Source: JAJYIV01 sp964616135 (GTDB taxonomy: Bacteria > Patescibacteriota > Patescibacteriia > UBA9934 > GWF2-40-263). From it: a stretch of DNA of 24,585 nucleotides. Position numbers and translations under genes: made by a program. This document shows positions 13,129-20,798 of the stretch, in pieces. Position 1 is the first letter of the stretch. Each line of letters starts with the position of its first letter. The DNA lies in assembly GCA_964616135.1 (NCBI GenBank), contig CAZTTQ010000014.1:1-24585 (forward strand), read 5' to 3'. Under the pieces are notes generated by a model. That model did no database searches, was not told the origin of the DNA, and saw only the letters and a program-made list of their open reading frames with translations.

Positions 13129-14454
13129 TCACGCCGCGGGGCCCATCGACCGCTTGTGGCGCAGCACGCGGTGGTAGGCGACGGCGAACCGATGGGCTTC
13201 GTCGCGCGCCTTTTGGAATAGTTCTTTGCCGGCGATGGCGGCGCGGGACAGGTCCGCGTCCGTCCGGTTAAACACCAAACGGTCCTGCTTGCGGTCAAAG
13301 CCCTTGGCGATGCCGATCCACGGCACCTGCACGCCGAGCTCCTCCATGACCGCTTCCACGCGCGCGACCTGCCCTTCTCCGCCGTCGATCACCATGACCT
13401 GCGGCAGCGGCCACGCGTTCGGGAAGTTCTTCGCCCGTTCCAACCGGCGACGCATCACTTCTTCCATGGAAGCGAAGTCGTCGTTGCCGCTTACGGTTTT
13501 GATTTTGAACTTGCGGTACGCGCCCTTATTCGGCCGGCCTTCTTCAAACACCACCATGCTGGCCACCGTGGACGTGCCGGAGCTGTGGCTGATGTCGTAC
13601 GCCTCAATGCGGCCGTTCAAATCAATGAAGCCTCCCTCTTCCCTCTTTATATACGGCAGCGGTTCCTCACGCGTGATGAGCGCGACGTCCTGGATGTGCT
13701 CCAGCGCGTGCACGCCGTTGCGCAACCGCGCGGCGCGTTCGAACTGTTGGGCCTTGGCCGCGTCCTTCATTTCTTTCTTTAATTCACGCAGCACGCGCGT
13801 TTTCTTCCCTTCGAAGAACCAAATGAGTTGGCGAATGACATGGCGATAGTCCTCTTCCGAAATGGCACCGATGCACACGCCCGGGCATTTTTTCACCCCG
13901 ACATTGAAACACGGTTTGATTTTTCCCGTTTCCGACGGAGGCGAACAGGTGCTCCACGGAATCGCCCTGCGAATAAGGTCGAGTGCTTTTCGAAGCGAAG
14001 GCCCGCTGGTATACGGACCGAACACGGCCAGAAACCGCTTCTTCGCTTCCCCCGCCAGCGTCTTGGCGAACGGGTCCACGCCGATGCGTTCCAAATCCTG
14101 CCCGCGCATAAGCAGCGGCTTGGGGAACGCCTCTTTTGTCACGACAAGGTAGAGATACGTCTTGTCGTCGCGCTGAAGGATGTTGTAGTACGGCCGCAAT
14201 GCCTTAATCCGATTTGCTTCCAACACCAGCGCTTCGATAACCGTCGGCGTCTCCAAGTAGTCAATCCGAGCGATTTTGCCGACCATTTCCCCGATCCGGT
14301 TGTCATGGGCCTTGGTGAAATACGAACCGACGCGGCGCTTAAGGGACGTTGCCTTCCCCACGTACAGGAGGGTGCCGGCCGTGTCGTAATAGAAATACAC
14401 TCCCGGATTGTCCGGAAGCTCGCCGTCCTTCACGGTGATGTGCGCGGGGATCAT
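13129..14454 (-). CDS. uvrC: Excinuclease ABC subunit C, short form
   Basis: This nucleotide-excision repair nuclease makes the incisions on both sides of a lesion marked by UvrA/UvrB. The GIY-YIG domain is at about 15-92 (GVY 18-20, YVG 31-33, R41, E79). Four cysteines at 170, 182, 190 and 194 keep the spacing of the UvrC iron-sulfur site. The UVR (UvrB-binding) helix pair lies at about 205-245. The RNase H-like nuclease follows with D287 (YDIS), D357 (VIDGG) and H421 (DEAHRFA). The protein stops at 441 residues, where E. coli UvrC (about 610) continues with the tandem helix-hairpin-helix DNA-binding region, absent here. The stop is clean, so this is a short form rather than a frameshift. 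A TTGAGA-17-TAAGCT promoter ends six bases before the ATG. Confidence 0.95.
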   Translation of the reverse strand: MIPAHITVKDGELPDNPGVYFYYDTAGTLLYVGKATSLKRRVGSYFTKAHDNRIGEMVGKIARIDYLETPTVIEALVLEANRIKALRPYYNILQRDDKTYLYLVVTKEAFPKPLLMRGQDLERIGVDPFAKTLAGEAKKRFLAVFGPYTSGPSLRKALDLIRRAIPWSTCSPPSETGKIKPCFNVGVKKCPGVCIGAISEEDYRHVIRQLIWFFEGKKTRVLRELKKEMKDAAKAQQFERAARLRNGVHALEHIQDVALITREEPLPYIKREEGGFIDLNGRIEAYDISHSSGTSTVASMVVFEEGRPNKGAYRKFKIKTVSGNDDFASMEEVMRRRLERAKNFPNAWPLPQVMVIDGGEGQVARVEAVMEELGVQVPWIGIAKGFDRKQDRLVFNRTDADLSRAAIAGKELFQKARDEAHRFAVAYHRVLRHKRSMGPAA

Positions 14455-14460
14455 GTCGAA

Positions 14461-14489
14461 AGCTTAGAAGGTTGAGCGAAATTTCTCAA
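14461..14489 (-). promoter_or_regulatory. uvrC promoter, predicts a leaderless mRNA
   Basis: TTGAGA (14484-14489), a 17-bp spacer and TAAGCT (14461-14466) on the minus strand. Only six bases separate the -10 from the ATG at 14454, so transcription should begin at or next to the A of ATG. Confidence 0.7.
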
Positions 14490-14512
14490 GTCGGAGCATT
14501 CGGCGACCGAAC

Positions 14513-14521
14513 TTATCCACA
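14513..14521 (+). promoter_or_regulatory. DnaA-box sequence between the uvrC and ncRNA promoters
   Basis: TTATCCACA is a perfect DnaA box, nine bases upstream of the -35 of the ncRNA promoter and about 24 bases from the divergent uvrC -35. It could link both promoters to DnaA; a single box may also be chance. Confidence 0.45.
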
Positions 14522-14529
14522 GTCGTCTA

Positions 14530-14558
14530 TTGACGTGTCCGGATTTCGAGCCTATCAT
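14530..14558 (+). promoter_or_regulatory. Sigma-70 promoter of the long non-coding RNA
   Basis: TTGACG (14530-14535), a 17-bp spacer and TATCAT (14553-14558). The predicted start is near 14565. No protein gene follows in this direction before the terminator at 15906. Confidence 0.8.
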
Positions 14559-14564
14559 ATCCGT

Positions 14565-15938
14565 TACCTTCGAGTGGTGCTTCGGCCCCAAACGAGCGGT
14601 TCAACGGAAGTCTGGCTCGGTCTGCACATGCGGACTAACACGAGTGTACGGGCCCTGCCCTGCACGCGGAATGATCTGCCTCGTGCAGATGGAGACCAGA
14701 TCAGCGTTGATCAGTCGTAGAAGCGGCTGGGAAGTTTCCCCGGCCCGACGGAGCTTGCTCCGGACCAGCTTCTGCGCTGAAACCCCGCCTTCCCCAACAG
14801 GATGGCAGTCCCCTTCGCGCGAAGTCGCTTCGCTGAGGATGGATGATGGGTGACGGTACAGCGTCGCTGCAAACGGACTTCCGGCTACGGCTGGTCGCCA
14901 CGCGCAGGTGCCAACGTCCGCAAGTGCCTTTTCCAAGCGCACGAGCGAACGGTCACGTAGAGATGAGGCCGCAAGGCCGTCCGTCGCCATACGGATCGGG
15001 AGCAATCCCGCCCTCTGCGTAAAAAGATCCCCCGTATTCCAGGCGTCTCTGTCTTTCGAGGCCTCGCGGCTTCAACAAGATGGTCGTCTGGTGGCGAAGT
15101 ACTCGGGAGCGTCTTTCAAGGTCATGTCCTTGATCTGACGTGGTGCTGGCCCTCAAAGGGACGCACCTCACGACACGGACCACATGGTCCCATTGCCGGC
15201 CACTGGTTAACTCCGGAGCAGACAATCGGGACGGTCGTTTCCCTGCCCTGTGACGAGCCGCGCCGCGTGCGTGACTTCTCGCCTGGCAGAGAGATCTGTG
15301 ATGGACGTTTCCAAGCCCGCACGGGGCAAGGAGCAGTTCCAAAAGGACTGCAGCGACGTTCGGCACAGCGCCAACCTGGGACGACGGTCTCAGTCACATG
15401 CCTGGAATTCGGGACGTTCTCCCCAGGCATTGGTGAACGGCAACACAACGTCGATCAGATGGCATAACCAACCCATTTGATGAACCGGTGAAATTGCGAT
15501 CACGCCCAATGGCCACTCTCTGGGTAAAACCAGAGAATCAACGGAAACGGTACGCAAGATTACTGGCATGTCGAAGGCACACGATCCGAAAAGAGGCTCG
15601 CAAGGGTTCTCTCAGGGTCAGAAATCAGTCACGATTTCTTCCAAGTTGCGACCTCGTAGTCGCTTCAAGGAGTTGTCTCCGGCATACGCTGCCTGTGTCC
15701 TGACGGAACACAGAATCGGGCTTGCACAGCCGATCGCGCCTCGCGCCAGCCAATTTGCCGCCCGAGGGTGTGCATCATTGCGAAGACTTCGGTCGTCGCG
15801 GTGGTCACCTCTCGTGGCCGGTGAATACTCGTCCCGTAAGGGACATCGGACTCGCTCGTACCTTCGGGTGCTTGCGGGTCTTTTTCTTTGTCTCCACCCC
15901 AAAACAAATACCCCACGCATGGCGCGTGGGGTATTTTT
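14565..15938 (+). ncRNA. Candidate long structured non-coding RNA (~1.37 kb)
   Basis: The interval lacks a credible protein frame on either strand; all open frames are short, Arg/Ser-rich and unsupported by SD sites. It lies between a good + strand promoter and a 13-bp terminator. Perfect or near-perfect hairpins are spread along it. Stem pairs include 14674-14679/14685-14690, 14699-14703/14708-14712, 14749-14753/14758-14762 and 14819-14824/14828-14833. GCAA-capped stems lie at 14967-14978 and 14997-15010, with 14980-14984/14991-14995 between them. Further on are 15116-15121/15128-15133, a branched stem at 15139-15172, 15177-15181/15186-15190, 15398-15405/15423-15430, 15517-15523/15530-15536, 15620-15626/15633-15639, 15648-15652/15659-15663, 15693-15713 and 15715-15734. 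A UUCG-capped stem is at 15780-15799 and a GTAA-capped stem at 15831-15844. The GNRA and UUCG loops have the right sense only on the + strand. I do not recognise the class. Confidence 0.65.
15906..15938 (+). terminator. Strong terminator of the ncRNA, shared with the convergent gene
   Basis: AAATACCCCACGC (15906-15918) pairs perfectly with GCGTGGGGTATTT (15924-15936) around loop ATGGC, followed by TTTTT. It has the mirrored A-run, so it can also end the minus-strand gene whose stop is at 15938. Confidence 0.9.
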
Positions 15939-16387
15939 CATTCGAACTTCGGTCCTTCCAACCCATCAATTTCGCTTGGTTGCGAGGGGGTCTTCCTCTG
16001 GTTCCGCGTCACCAGGTACGCGGCAGCCAACATGCCGGCGAAATTCGGCCCTTGGTTCTGCAGCACTTGTCCGTTCAGAATGCTCCGCCAGTCGTAGCCG
16101 TACACGGGCAAGACCAGCGCGGCGGACGCAATCAAGCTGAGGAGGAGCCAGACGGGCATTACGGCGAGGCGCGGCAACCATCCTGATGCGCCATCCTTAC
16201 GATAATAGAGGAACGAGACGCCTAGATACGCAAGCGGGGTGACCGCCTGCAGGGCGGCAAAGATGATCGGGGATCCCTTGCTGGCCAGCCAATAGGCGTA
16301 CAGGAGGAAGTTGAGCGCGTAGAGCGGTACGAACATCAGGGCCCAAAAGCCCAGGACGCGCAGCGGGCGCACGGGAAGAGTCTTCAT
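15938..16387 (-). CDS. Small polytopic membrane protein coupled to the permease
   Basis: This 149-residue protein has about four hydrophobic segments (11-31, 38-60, 71-95 and a weaker one at 112-126) and a polar C-terminal tail (RKTPSQPSEIDGLEGPKFE). The ATG at 16387 (MKTLPVRPLR) is chosen because it overlaps the TGA of the permease as ATGA, a classic coupling signal; longer frames run into the permease. No family is recognised. Cotranslation suggests a role beside the permease, but this is inference. Confidence 0.7.
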   Translation of the reverse strand: MKTLPVRPLRVLGFWALMFVPLYALNFLLYAYWLASKGSPIIFAALQAVTPLAYLGVSFLYYRKDGASGWLPRLAVMPVWLLLSLIASAALVLPVYGYDWRSILNGQVLQNQGPNFAGMLAAAYLVTRNQRKTPSQPSEIDGLEGPKFE

Positions 16388-17532
16388 ACGAAGAAGGCGA
16401 CTAATTCGCGCAAGACGCCCCAGGCGAACAACGCGGCGACCAACACCGCGATGGGCGTGGGAACGTTGAGACACGCGTGTTCGTAGCAAACGGGGCTGCG
16501 GCGCATGCGTTCGTACAAGGCGACGACGAGGATGCCCAGGAACCCGGAGAACACCGCGCCGACGAACCCGATAATGCCAATGAACTCACGCAAGCCGACC
16601 ACGTACAGCAATCCCGGCACCAGCACGGCCAGCGCCCAAGAAACGTGACGCGGCACCCGCATGTCCACGGCCAAGGCGTTTTGCAACTGCAGGCTGGTCA
16701 TGCTGAAAATGGAGAAGATCGTCAGCGAGCCAAGAAGCGCGCTGATCACCTGGAACGCCGGCCCCAGCGCGGCGGAGAGGCCGGCAAATGCCGTCGGCGT
16801 AGTGTCCGCGCCCGTCACCCCCACGACGGCAAGGCTAAACGCCAAGTAGAGGCCCACGATAGTGGCCAGACCGAACGTGACGGCGTGCGGCAGACGGCGG
16901 ACGTCCTTTGCGCCCAAAGCGTCTTTCATCTCTGGAATGGCGCCAATCCCGGACAAGGCGAACAGGATCACCCCGTACGGCAAGAGGGCGTTTTCCCAAT
17001 GGATGGCGAACAAATGCGTGACCGCGACGGACGGAAGCGACGCCAGCGTCGCCAGAACGAACAAAAACAGGAGAATTCCGACCACGACGCCTTCCGCGCG
17101 GGCGGCGAACTTGGTCCCGCGCCACGTAAAGGCCCCGACCGCCGCAACCATCAGCAGGGCGTACAGTAATTCCGTCCCGCCGAATAGCGGACCGAGTAAG
17201 GACAGGAGAAACCGGCCGCCCAAGACCGCGTACGCCAACATGGCGCCCACCTGAGCCGCCGCCAACACCACCGTGGCGACGGATTTCCACGCCGGACCCA
17301 AATACCGCTCCGCGTAGCCGCCCAAACGGTGGGTGCCGGGCGTCTGGAGCACGACTTCCGCGTACATGAGAAACGACGCGAGGGATATCGCGCCAATGCC
17401 GAGCAACCACGCCGCGCCCACGCCCGCCCCGCTTTGGGCAAAGGCGTACGGCAGGCCGAAAATCCCGGCGCCGACGATGGAACCGACCATCAGGCCGGAC
17501 GCGCGCATCATGCGAAAATTTGGATGTACCAT
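16384..17532 (-). CDS. Aromatic/hydroxy amino-acid permease family transporter
   Basis: This 382-residue integral membrane protein has about 10-11 hydrophobic helices. The opening segment SGLMVGSIVGAGIFGLPYAFAQSGAGVGAAWLL is typical of the Trp/Tyr permease and related HAAAP transporters (APC superfamily), where the unwound first helix GAGIFGLPY binds substrate. Further family-like stretches are LFALSGIGAIPEMKDALG (helix 6 region) and GFVGAVFSGFLGILVVALYE. It would import an amino acid with a cation across the plasma membrane; the substrate cannot be read from sequence. The start at 17532 is preceded by GGGAGG two bases upstream and by an extended -10 TGCTATACT. It is divergent from dnaB. Confidence 0.8.
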   Translation of the reverse strand: MVHPNFRMMRASGLMVGSIVGAGIFGLPYAFAQSGAGVGAAWLLGIGAISLASFLMYAEVVLQTPGTHRLGGYAERYLGPAWKSVATVVLAAAQVGAMLAYAVLGGRFLLSLLGPLFGGTELLYALLMVAAVGAFTWRGTKFAARAEGVVVGILLFLFVLATLASLPSVAVTHLFAIHWENALLPYGVILFALSGIGAIPEMKDALGAKDVRRLPHAVTFGLATIVGLYLAFSLAVVGVTGADTTPTAFAGLSAALGPAFQVISALLGSLTIFSIFSMTSLQLQNALAVDMRVPRHVSWALAVLVPGLLYVVGLREFIGIIGFVGAVFSGFLGILVVALYERMRRSPVCYEHACLNVPTPIAVLVAALFAWGVLRELVAFFV

Positions 17533-17552
17533 ATCCTCCCGAATTGCCCACA

Positions 17553-17561
17553 AGTATAGCA
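17553..17561 (-). promoter_or_regulatory. Extended -10 promoter of the permease unit
   Basis: TGC-TATACT on the minus strand (TATACT at 17553-17558), about 20 bases before the ATG. No matching -35 is seen; the upstream direct repeat CTTGTCC-CTTGTCC may matter. Confidence 0.5.
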
Positions 17562-17622
17562 CAGCTTGTCCCTTGTCCCCCGCTCCGCTCCGCCGTACTA
17601 TGCCGGTAATCCCCCCGATGGT

Positions 17623-19110
17623 ATGGGTCTCCCGGAGCGCATCCCGCCCCAGAATCTTGAAGCCGAGCAAAGCGTGCTCGGCGCCCTTCTTATTGATAAG
17701 GAGGCGATGGTCAAAATCGCGGACACGCTCAACGCGGATGATTTCTACAAGGAATCGCACCGCATTATTTTTGAAAGCATCGTGGAGCTGTATGAGCAGC
17801 GCAGCCCCATCGACTTCCTCGCCCTCGGCAACAAGCTGGAGGAAAAAGGCGTGCTCTCCCGCATCGGCGGGCGCGCGTACTTGGTGGAATTGTCGAACGC
17901 GGTGCCCACGTCCGCGCACATCGTCACTTACGCGGAAATCGTGCAGAAAAAATCCACGCTCCGCCGCCTGCTGAACGCCGCCAGCACCATCACCCGCCTG
18001 GGATTTGAAGAAGCGGATGAAGTAAGCACCACGCTGGACGAAGCGGAACGCACGCTCTTTTCCGTGTCCCAAAAACACCTCAAGACGGCCTTCGTCCCCA
18101 TCCGCAGCGTACTGCAGGACGCGTTCGAACGCATCGACGAACTGCACCAGCAGCGCGGGAAATTGCGCGGCATCCCCACCGGCTACGTGGACTTGGACGC
18201 CCAGCTGGCCGGCATGCAGCGCTCGGACCTGATCATCCTCGCCGCCCGTCCCGCCGTGGGAAAAACCTCCCTCGCCCTGGACATCGCCCGCAACGTGGCG
18301 GTGAAATCCAAGGTCCCGGTCGCCCTATTCTCGTTGGAAATGTCCAAGGAGCAGCTGGTCGACCGTATGATGTGCGCGGAGGCCAACGTGGACTTGTGGA
18401 AACTGCGCAACGGCAAGCTGTCGGACCGGGACGATGATTTCCCCCGCATCGGCCACGCGCTCGGCCTCCTGTCGGAAGCGCCTATCTTCATTGATGACAC
18501 CGGTTCCCTGAACATCATGGAGCTGCGCACCAAGGCCCGCCGCCTCCAAAGCGAACACGGGCTCGGCATGATCATCGTCGACTACTTGCAGCTCATGGAA
18601 GGCCACCGCAAATCCGCGTCGTCCCAAGACAACCGCGTGCAGGAAATTTCCGAAATCTCCCGCGGCCTGAAGCAAATCGCCAAGGAACTGAACGTGCCGG
18701 TGCTCGCCTTGTCGCAGCTCGCCCGCGCCGTGGAAATGAACAAGCCGGCTATCCCGCGCCTGTCCCACTTGCGCGAATCAGGCTCCATTGAGCAGGACGC
18801 CGACGTCGTCATGTTCATTTACCGCAAGTCCGCCGACCCCAACTACCAGCAGGCGGAACTGGCTCCGGAGGAAAAGGCCACGGCCGAAATCCACATCGCC
18901 AAACACCGTAACGGCCCGACCGGCATGGTCCGTCTCTTCTTCGACAGCAAACGCACGTCGTTCCAGAACCTGGCCCGCGGCTCCTACGTCCCACCTCCCG
19001 CCGGTTCTCCGGAAGCGTCCGGCTTCGCCCCCGTGGCCGTTACGTCCGGCCCGCCGCCCGCCATGGAGGGCACGGTGGCTCCCCCGCCGCTCGATTCTAT
19101 GGGACACTAG
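17623..19110 (+). CDS. dnaB: Replicative DNA helicase DnaB
   Basis: This is the hexameric 5'-3' helicase that unwinds DNA at the replication fork and recruits primase. The N-terminal DnaB domain begins RIPPQNLEAEQSVLGALLID. A linker helix region follows, then the RecA-type motor with GIPTGYVDLDAQLAGMQRSDLIILAARPAVGKTSLA (Walker A). FSLEMSKEQLVDRM, IIVDYLQLM (Walker B), LSQLARAVE and LRESGSIEQDADVVMF complete it. A Pro/Gly/Ala-rich tail of about 50 residues ends it. I take the ATG at 17623 as start, giving 495 residues. The frame stays open to a TTG at 17566, and neither has an SD, so the start is uncertain. It heads a + strand group with ybaB and recR. Confidence 0.97.
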   Translation: MGLPERIPPQNLEAEQSVLGALLIDKEAMVKIADTLNADDFYKESHRIIFESIVELYEQRSPIDFLALGNKLEEKGVLSRIGGRAYLVELSNAVPTSAHIVTYAEIVQKKSTLRRLLNAASTITRLGFEEADEVSTTLDEAERTLFSVSQKHLKTAFVPIRSVLQDAFERIDELHQQRGKLRGIPTGYVDLDAQLAGMQRSDLIILAARPAVGKTSLALDIARNVAVKSKVPVALFSLEMSKEQLVDRMMCAEANVDLWKLRNGKLSDRDDDFPRIGHALGLLSEAPIFIDDTGSLNIMELRTKARRLQSEHGLGMIIVDYLQLMEGHRKSASSQDNRVQEISEISRGLKQIAKELNVPVLALSQLARAVEMNKPAIPRLSHLRESGSIEQDADVVMFIYRKSADPNYQQAELAPEEKATAEIHIAKHRNGPTGMVRLFFDSKRTSFQNLARGSYVPPPAGSPEASGFAPVAVTSGPPPAMEGTVAPPPLDSMGH

Positions 19111-19167
19111 GGCGCGTTCCCGTCCGGACCCAACCGCCAACCTCTAACTACCAACTGCTGTATCCGT

Positions 19168-19485
19168 ATGTCGATGTTCTCCAAGATCAAGGCCATTAAA
19201 AACATGCGTGACCAGGCCAAGCAGATGCAGGCCATGATGAATGAGGTCACGGCGGAAGGCGCCGCCGCCTGGGGCAAGGTAAAAATCACGCTGAACGGCA
19301 ACCAGCAGGTGCTGGACGTGCAGATAGAAGAAGAGGTCCTGGCCAACCGCGCCAAGGCCCAGGATGCTGTGAAAGAGGCGTTCAATGAAGCCATGAAGAA
19401 GCTCCATGTCCAAATGGCCGGCAAGCTCAAGGACATGGGCGGCCTGGACATGCTGAAGGGTCTGGGCGACGACGCCGCGGAATAA
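19168..19485 (+). CDS. ybaB: Nucleoid-associated protein YbaB/EbfC
   Basis: This 105-residue dimeric nucleoid-associated protein usually lies directly before recR, as here. The family layout is clear: a first helix with MRDQAKQMQAMMNEVTAEG, a central beta sheet (KVKITLNGNQQVLDVQIEEEVL), and a second long helix (KAQDAVKEAFNEAMKKLHVQMAGKLKDMGGLDMLKGL) ending in a Gly/Asp tail. The gap to dnaB is 57 bases, and recR starts six bases after its stop. No SD is seen. The usual role is DNA binding and bending, with a suspected link to RecR-dependent repair. Confidence 0.95.
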   Translation: MSMFSKIKAIKNMRDQAKQMQAMMNEVTAEGAAAWGKVKITLNGNQQVLDVQIEEEVLANRAKAQDAVKEAFNEAMKKLHVQMAGKLKDMGGLDMLKGLGDDAAE

Positions 19486-19491
19486 CGTCCC

Positions 19492-20100
19492 ATGCGGCGG
19501 TTTCCCGAACCAATCCAAAACGCCGCCGCCGCGTTTTCCCGGCTGCCCGGCGTCGGCCCGAAGACCGCCCTTCGGTACGTTTTCTATCTCCTGCGCCAGC
19601 CAAAGTCCGACGTTGAGTCCGTCGCCCGTTCCCTGCTGACCTTGGCGGACCGCATCCGCGTCTGCACGCGCTGCTTCACCTACACGGCCGGCGCGGACCT
19701 GTGCGAAATCTGTTCGGACCCGCGGCGCGACAAAACCGTGCTGTGCGTCGTAGAGGAACCGCGCGACATTTCCACCATGGAAGCCACAGACGTCTTCCGC
19801 GGCCAGTACCACGTGCTGGGCGGCACGCTCAATCCGATCGAAGGGATCACGGCGGACGTCCTGCGCGTGAAAGAATTGGAAGACCGCCTCATGGCGGATC
19901 CGGGCATTAAAGAAGTGATCCTCGCCTTCTCCCCCAACGTCCAAGGTGAGACGACGATCATGTTCCTGGGGAAACGCCTGGGCGGGTTGAACCGCGCAGT
20001 CACTCGCCTGGCCCGCGGCCTCCCCATGGGGGCAACCATCGAATACGCGGACGAAATCACGCTCGGCGACGCGCTCAAAGGACGAAGAAACGCCTCCTGA
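19492..20100 (+). CDS. recR: Recombination protein RecR
   Basis: This 202-residue ring-forming protein works with RecO/RecF to load RecA at gaps. The N-terminal helix-hairpin-helix (RLPGVGPKTALRYVFYLL, about 17-34) is followed by a four-cysteine zinc site (C58, C61, C71, C74). A Toprim domain follows (TVLCVVEEPRDISTMEATDVFRGQYHVLGG, about 82-111, and EVILAFSPNVQGETT). The C-terminal GATIEYADEITLGDALKGR is the typical Walker-B-like ending. The length is normal. It closes the dnaB-ybaB-recR group, with its terminator overlapping the stop codon. Confidence 0.98.
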   Translation: MRRFPEPIQNAAAAFSRLPGVGPKTALRYVFYLLRQPKSDVESVARSLLTLADRIRVCTRCFTYTAGADLCEICSDPRRDKTVLCVVEEPRDISTMEATDVFRGQYHVLGGTLNPIEGITADVLRVKELEDRLMADPGIKEVILAFSPNVQGETTIMFLGKRLGGLNRAVTRLARGLPMGATIEYADEITLGDALKGRRNAS

Positions 20101-20114
20101 CCGGGAGGCGTTTT
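20088..20114 (+). terminator. Terminator of the dnaB-ybaB-recR group
   Basis: AAACGCCTCC (20088-20097) pairs with GGAGGCGTTT (20104-20113) around a 6-base loop that contains the recR stop, followed by TTTTG. Confidence 0.85.
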
Positions 20115-20121
20115 GTCTAAG

Positions 20122-20150
20122 AAAAACCAGGTCCCCCGCGAGGGACCTGG
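20122..20150 (-). terminator. Terminator of the 178-residue gene
   Basis: CCAGGTCCC (20127-20135) pairs with GGGACCTGG (20142-20150); on the minus strand it is followed by TTTTTC. It sits back-to-back with the recR terminator. Confidence 0.85.
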
Positions 20151-20158
20151 GAAGAGCA

Positions 20159-20695
20159 TCAGCGCGTCCGCACCAGGAAAGCGGACGGCTCACCGGCCGG
20201 AGAACGGATCCAGCCGATCGCTTCGGAGGACTGCTGCAGGAAGAGCAGCTCCTGGAAGGCCGCGGCACGGTCGACGTCCCCGGAGGTGAGGGCGTCGAGG
20301 AAACGGATGGCCGTCAGGAAGGTTCCCGCGTCCAGCCGCTCGCCGAATCCGTGCCAGAGACCGACGTGCAGGTCCTCGATGGCGTTCTCGTCCGCTCCCA
20401 CCTTCAGGCGCGCGGCCAGGGTGTCGCCCAGGTCGGACGCCAGCGCCTCGTGGAACGCCCCGGCCGACATCCAGGAAGGACGCGGGGACGGGTTCGCTCG
20501 GGAGACGAAGTGGACGGCGTCCGTGGCCACTCCCGTCGCGCGGACGACGGCGGCGGCGTACGCGCGGGCGTCGAACTGGTCCGCGGGGGCAAGGAGACGG
20601 GCTCCCTGCTTGTCCGTCTCGGCCCAGGCGATGACCAGGGCCTCCATTTCCGGCCGCACGTAGGCCGGGATCCGATCCAGAAACACGTGCGCCAT
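20159..20695 (-). CDS. Unknown 178-residue protein
   Basis: No family is recognised. The protein is soluble, acidic and mostly helical by composition (VRPEMEALVIAWAETDKQGARLL, AFHEALASDLGDTLAARLK, DVDRAAAFQELLFLQQSSEAIGW). The C-terminal half has a GLWHGFGERLDAGTFLTAIRFLDAL segment. Expression signals are strong: TTGACA-17-TAGGCT upstream and AGGAGG five bases before the ATG at 20695. Its own terminator follows, so it is a single-gene unit. It is adjacent to, and codirectional with, the ADP-ribosylglycohydrolase gene, but separated from it by a terminator. Confidence 0.75.
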   Translation of the reverse strand: MAHVFLDRIPAYVRPEMEALVIAWAETDKQGARLLAPADQFDARAYAAAVVRATGVATDAVHFVSRANPSPRPSWMSAGAFHEALASDLGDTLAARLKVGADENAIEDLHVGLWHGFGERLDAGTFLTAIRFLDALTSGDVDRAAAFQELLFLQQSSEAIGWIRSPAGEPSAFLVRTR

Positions 20696-20725
20696 GACGA
20701 CCTCCTTGTGGGACGAGCCGCCACG

Positions 20726-20754
20726 AGCCTACGCGCCCTCCACCTGTCTGTCAA
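20726..20754 (-). promoter_or_regulatory. Promoter of the 178-residue gene
   Basis: TTGACA (20749-20754), a 17-bp spacer and TAGGCT (20726-20731) on the minus strand, directly after the T-run of the upstream terminator. Confidence 0.7.
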
Positions 20755-20757
20755 TAA

Positions 20758-20790
20758 AAAGATCCCCATCTCTCGCGCAGAGACGGGGAT
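20758..20790 (-). terminator. Terminator of the ADP-ribosylglycohydrolase gene
   Basis: ATCCCC (20762-20767) with GGGGAT (20785-20790) and TCTCT (20769-20773) with AGAGA (20779-20783), joined by a pair that is G-U on the minus strand, followed there by CTTTTTATT. Confidence 0.8.
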
Positions 20791-20798
20791 TCGTTTTG

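Noticed and set aside
14600..15734. Partial resemblance to RNase P RNA (GGAAGTCTGGCTC near 14605; ACACAGAATCGGGCTT near 15708; GGTGAAA near 15487)
   Set aside because: The two putative P4 strands do not pair well, the distance is about 1.1 kb against some 300 nt in known RNAs, and the 3' piece is fully explained by two local hairpins (15693-15713 and 15715-15734).
14565..15938. tmRNA or rRNA fragment as the content of the gene-free region
   Set aside because: No tRNA-like ends, CCA or tag frame for tmRNA, and no recognisable conserved rRNA stretches.
14472..16140. Open frames of 60-190 codons on both strands in the ncRNA interval
   Set aside because: They are Arg/Ser-rich, lack SD sites and family motifs, overlap each other in several frames, and look like chance frames in GC-rich non-coding DNA.
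16388..18147. N-terminal extension of the permease frame up to 18147
   Set aside because: It would run antisense through the start of dnaB; the family start, an adjacent GGAGG and a promoter place the start at 17532.
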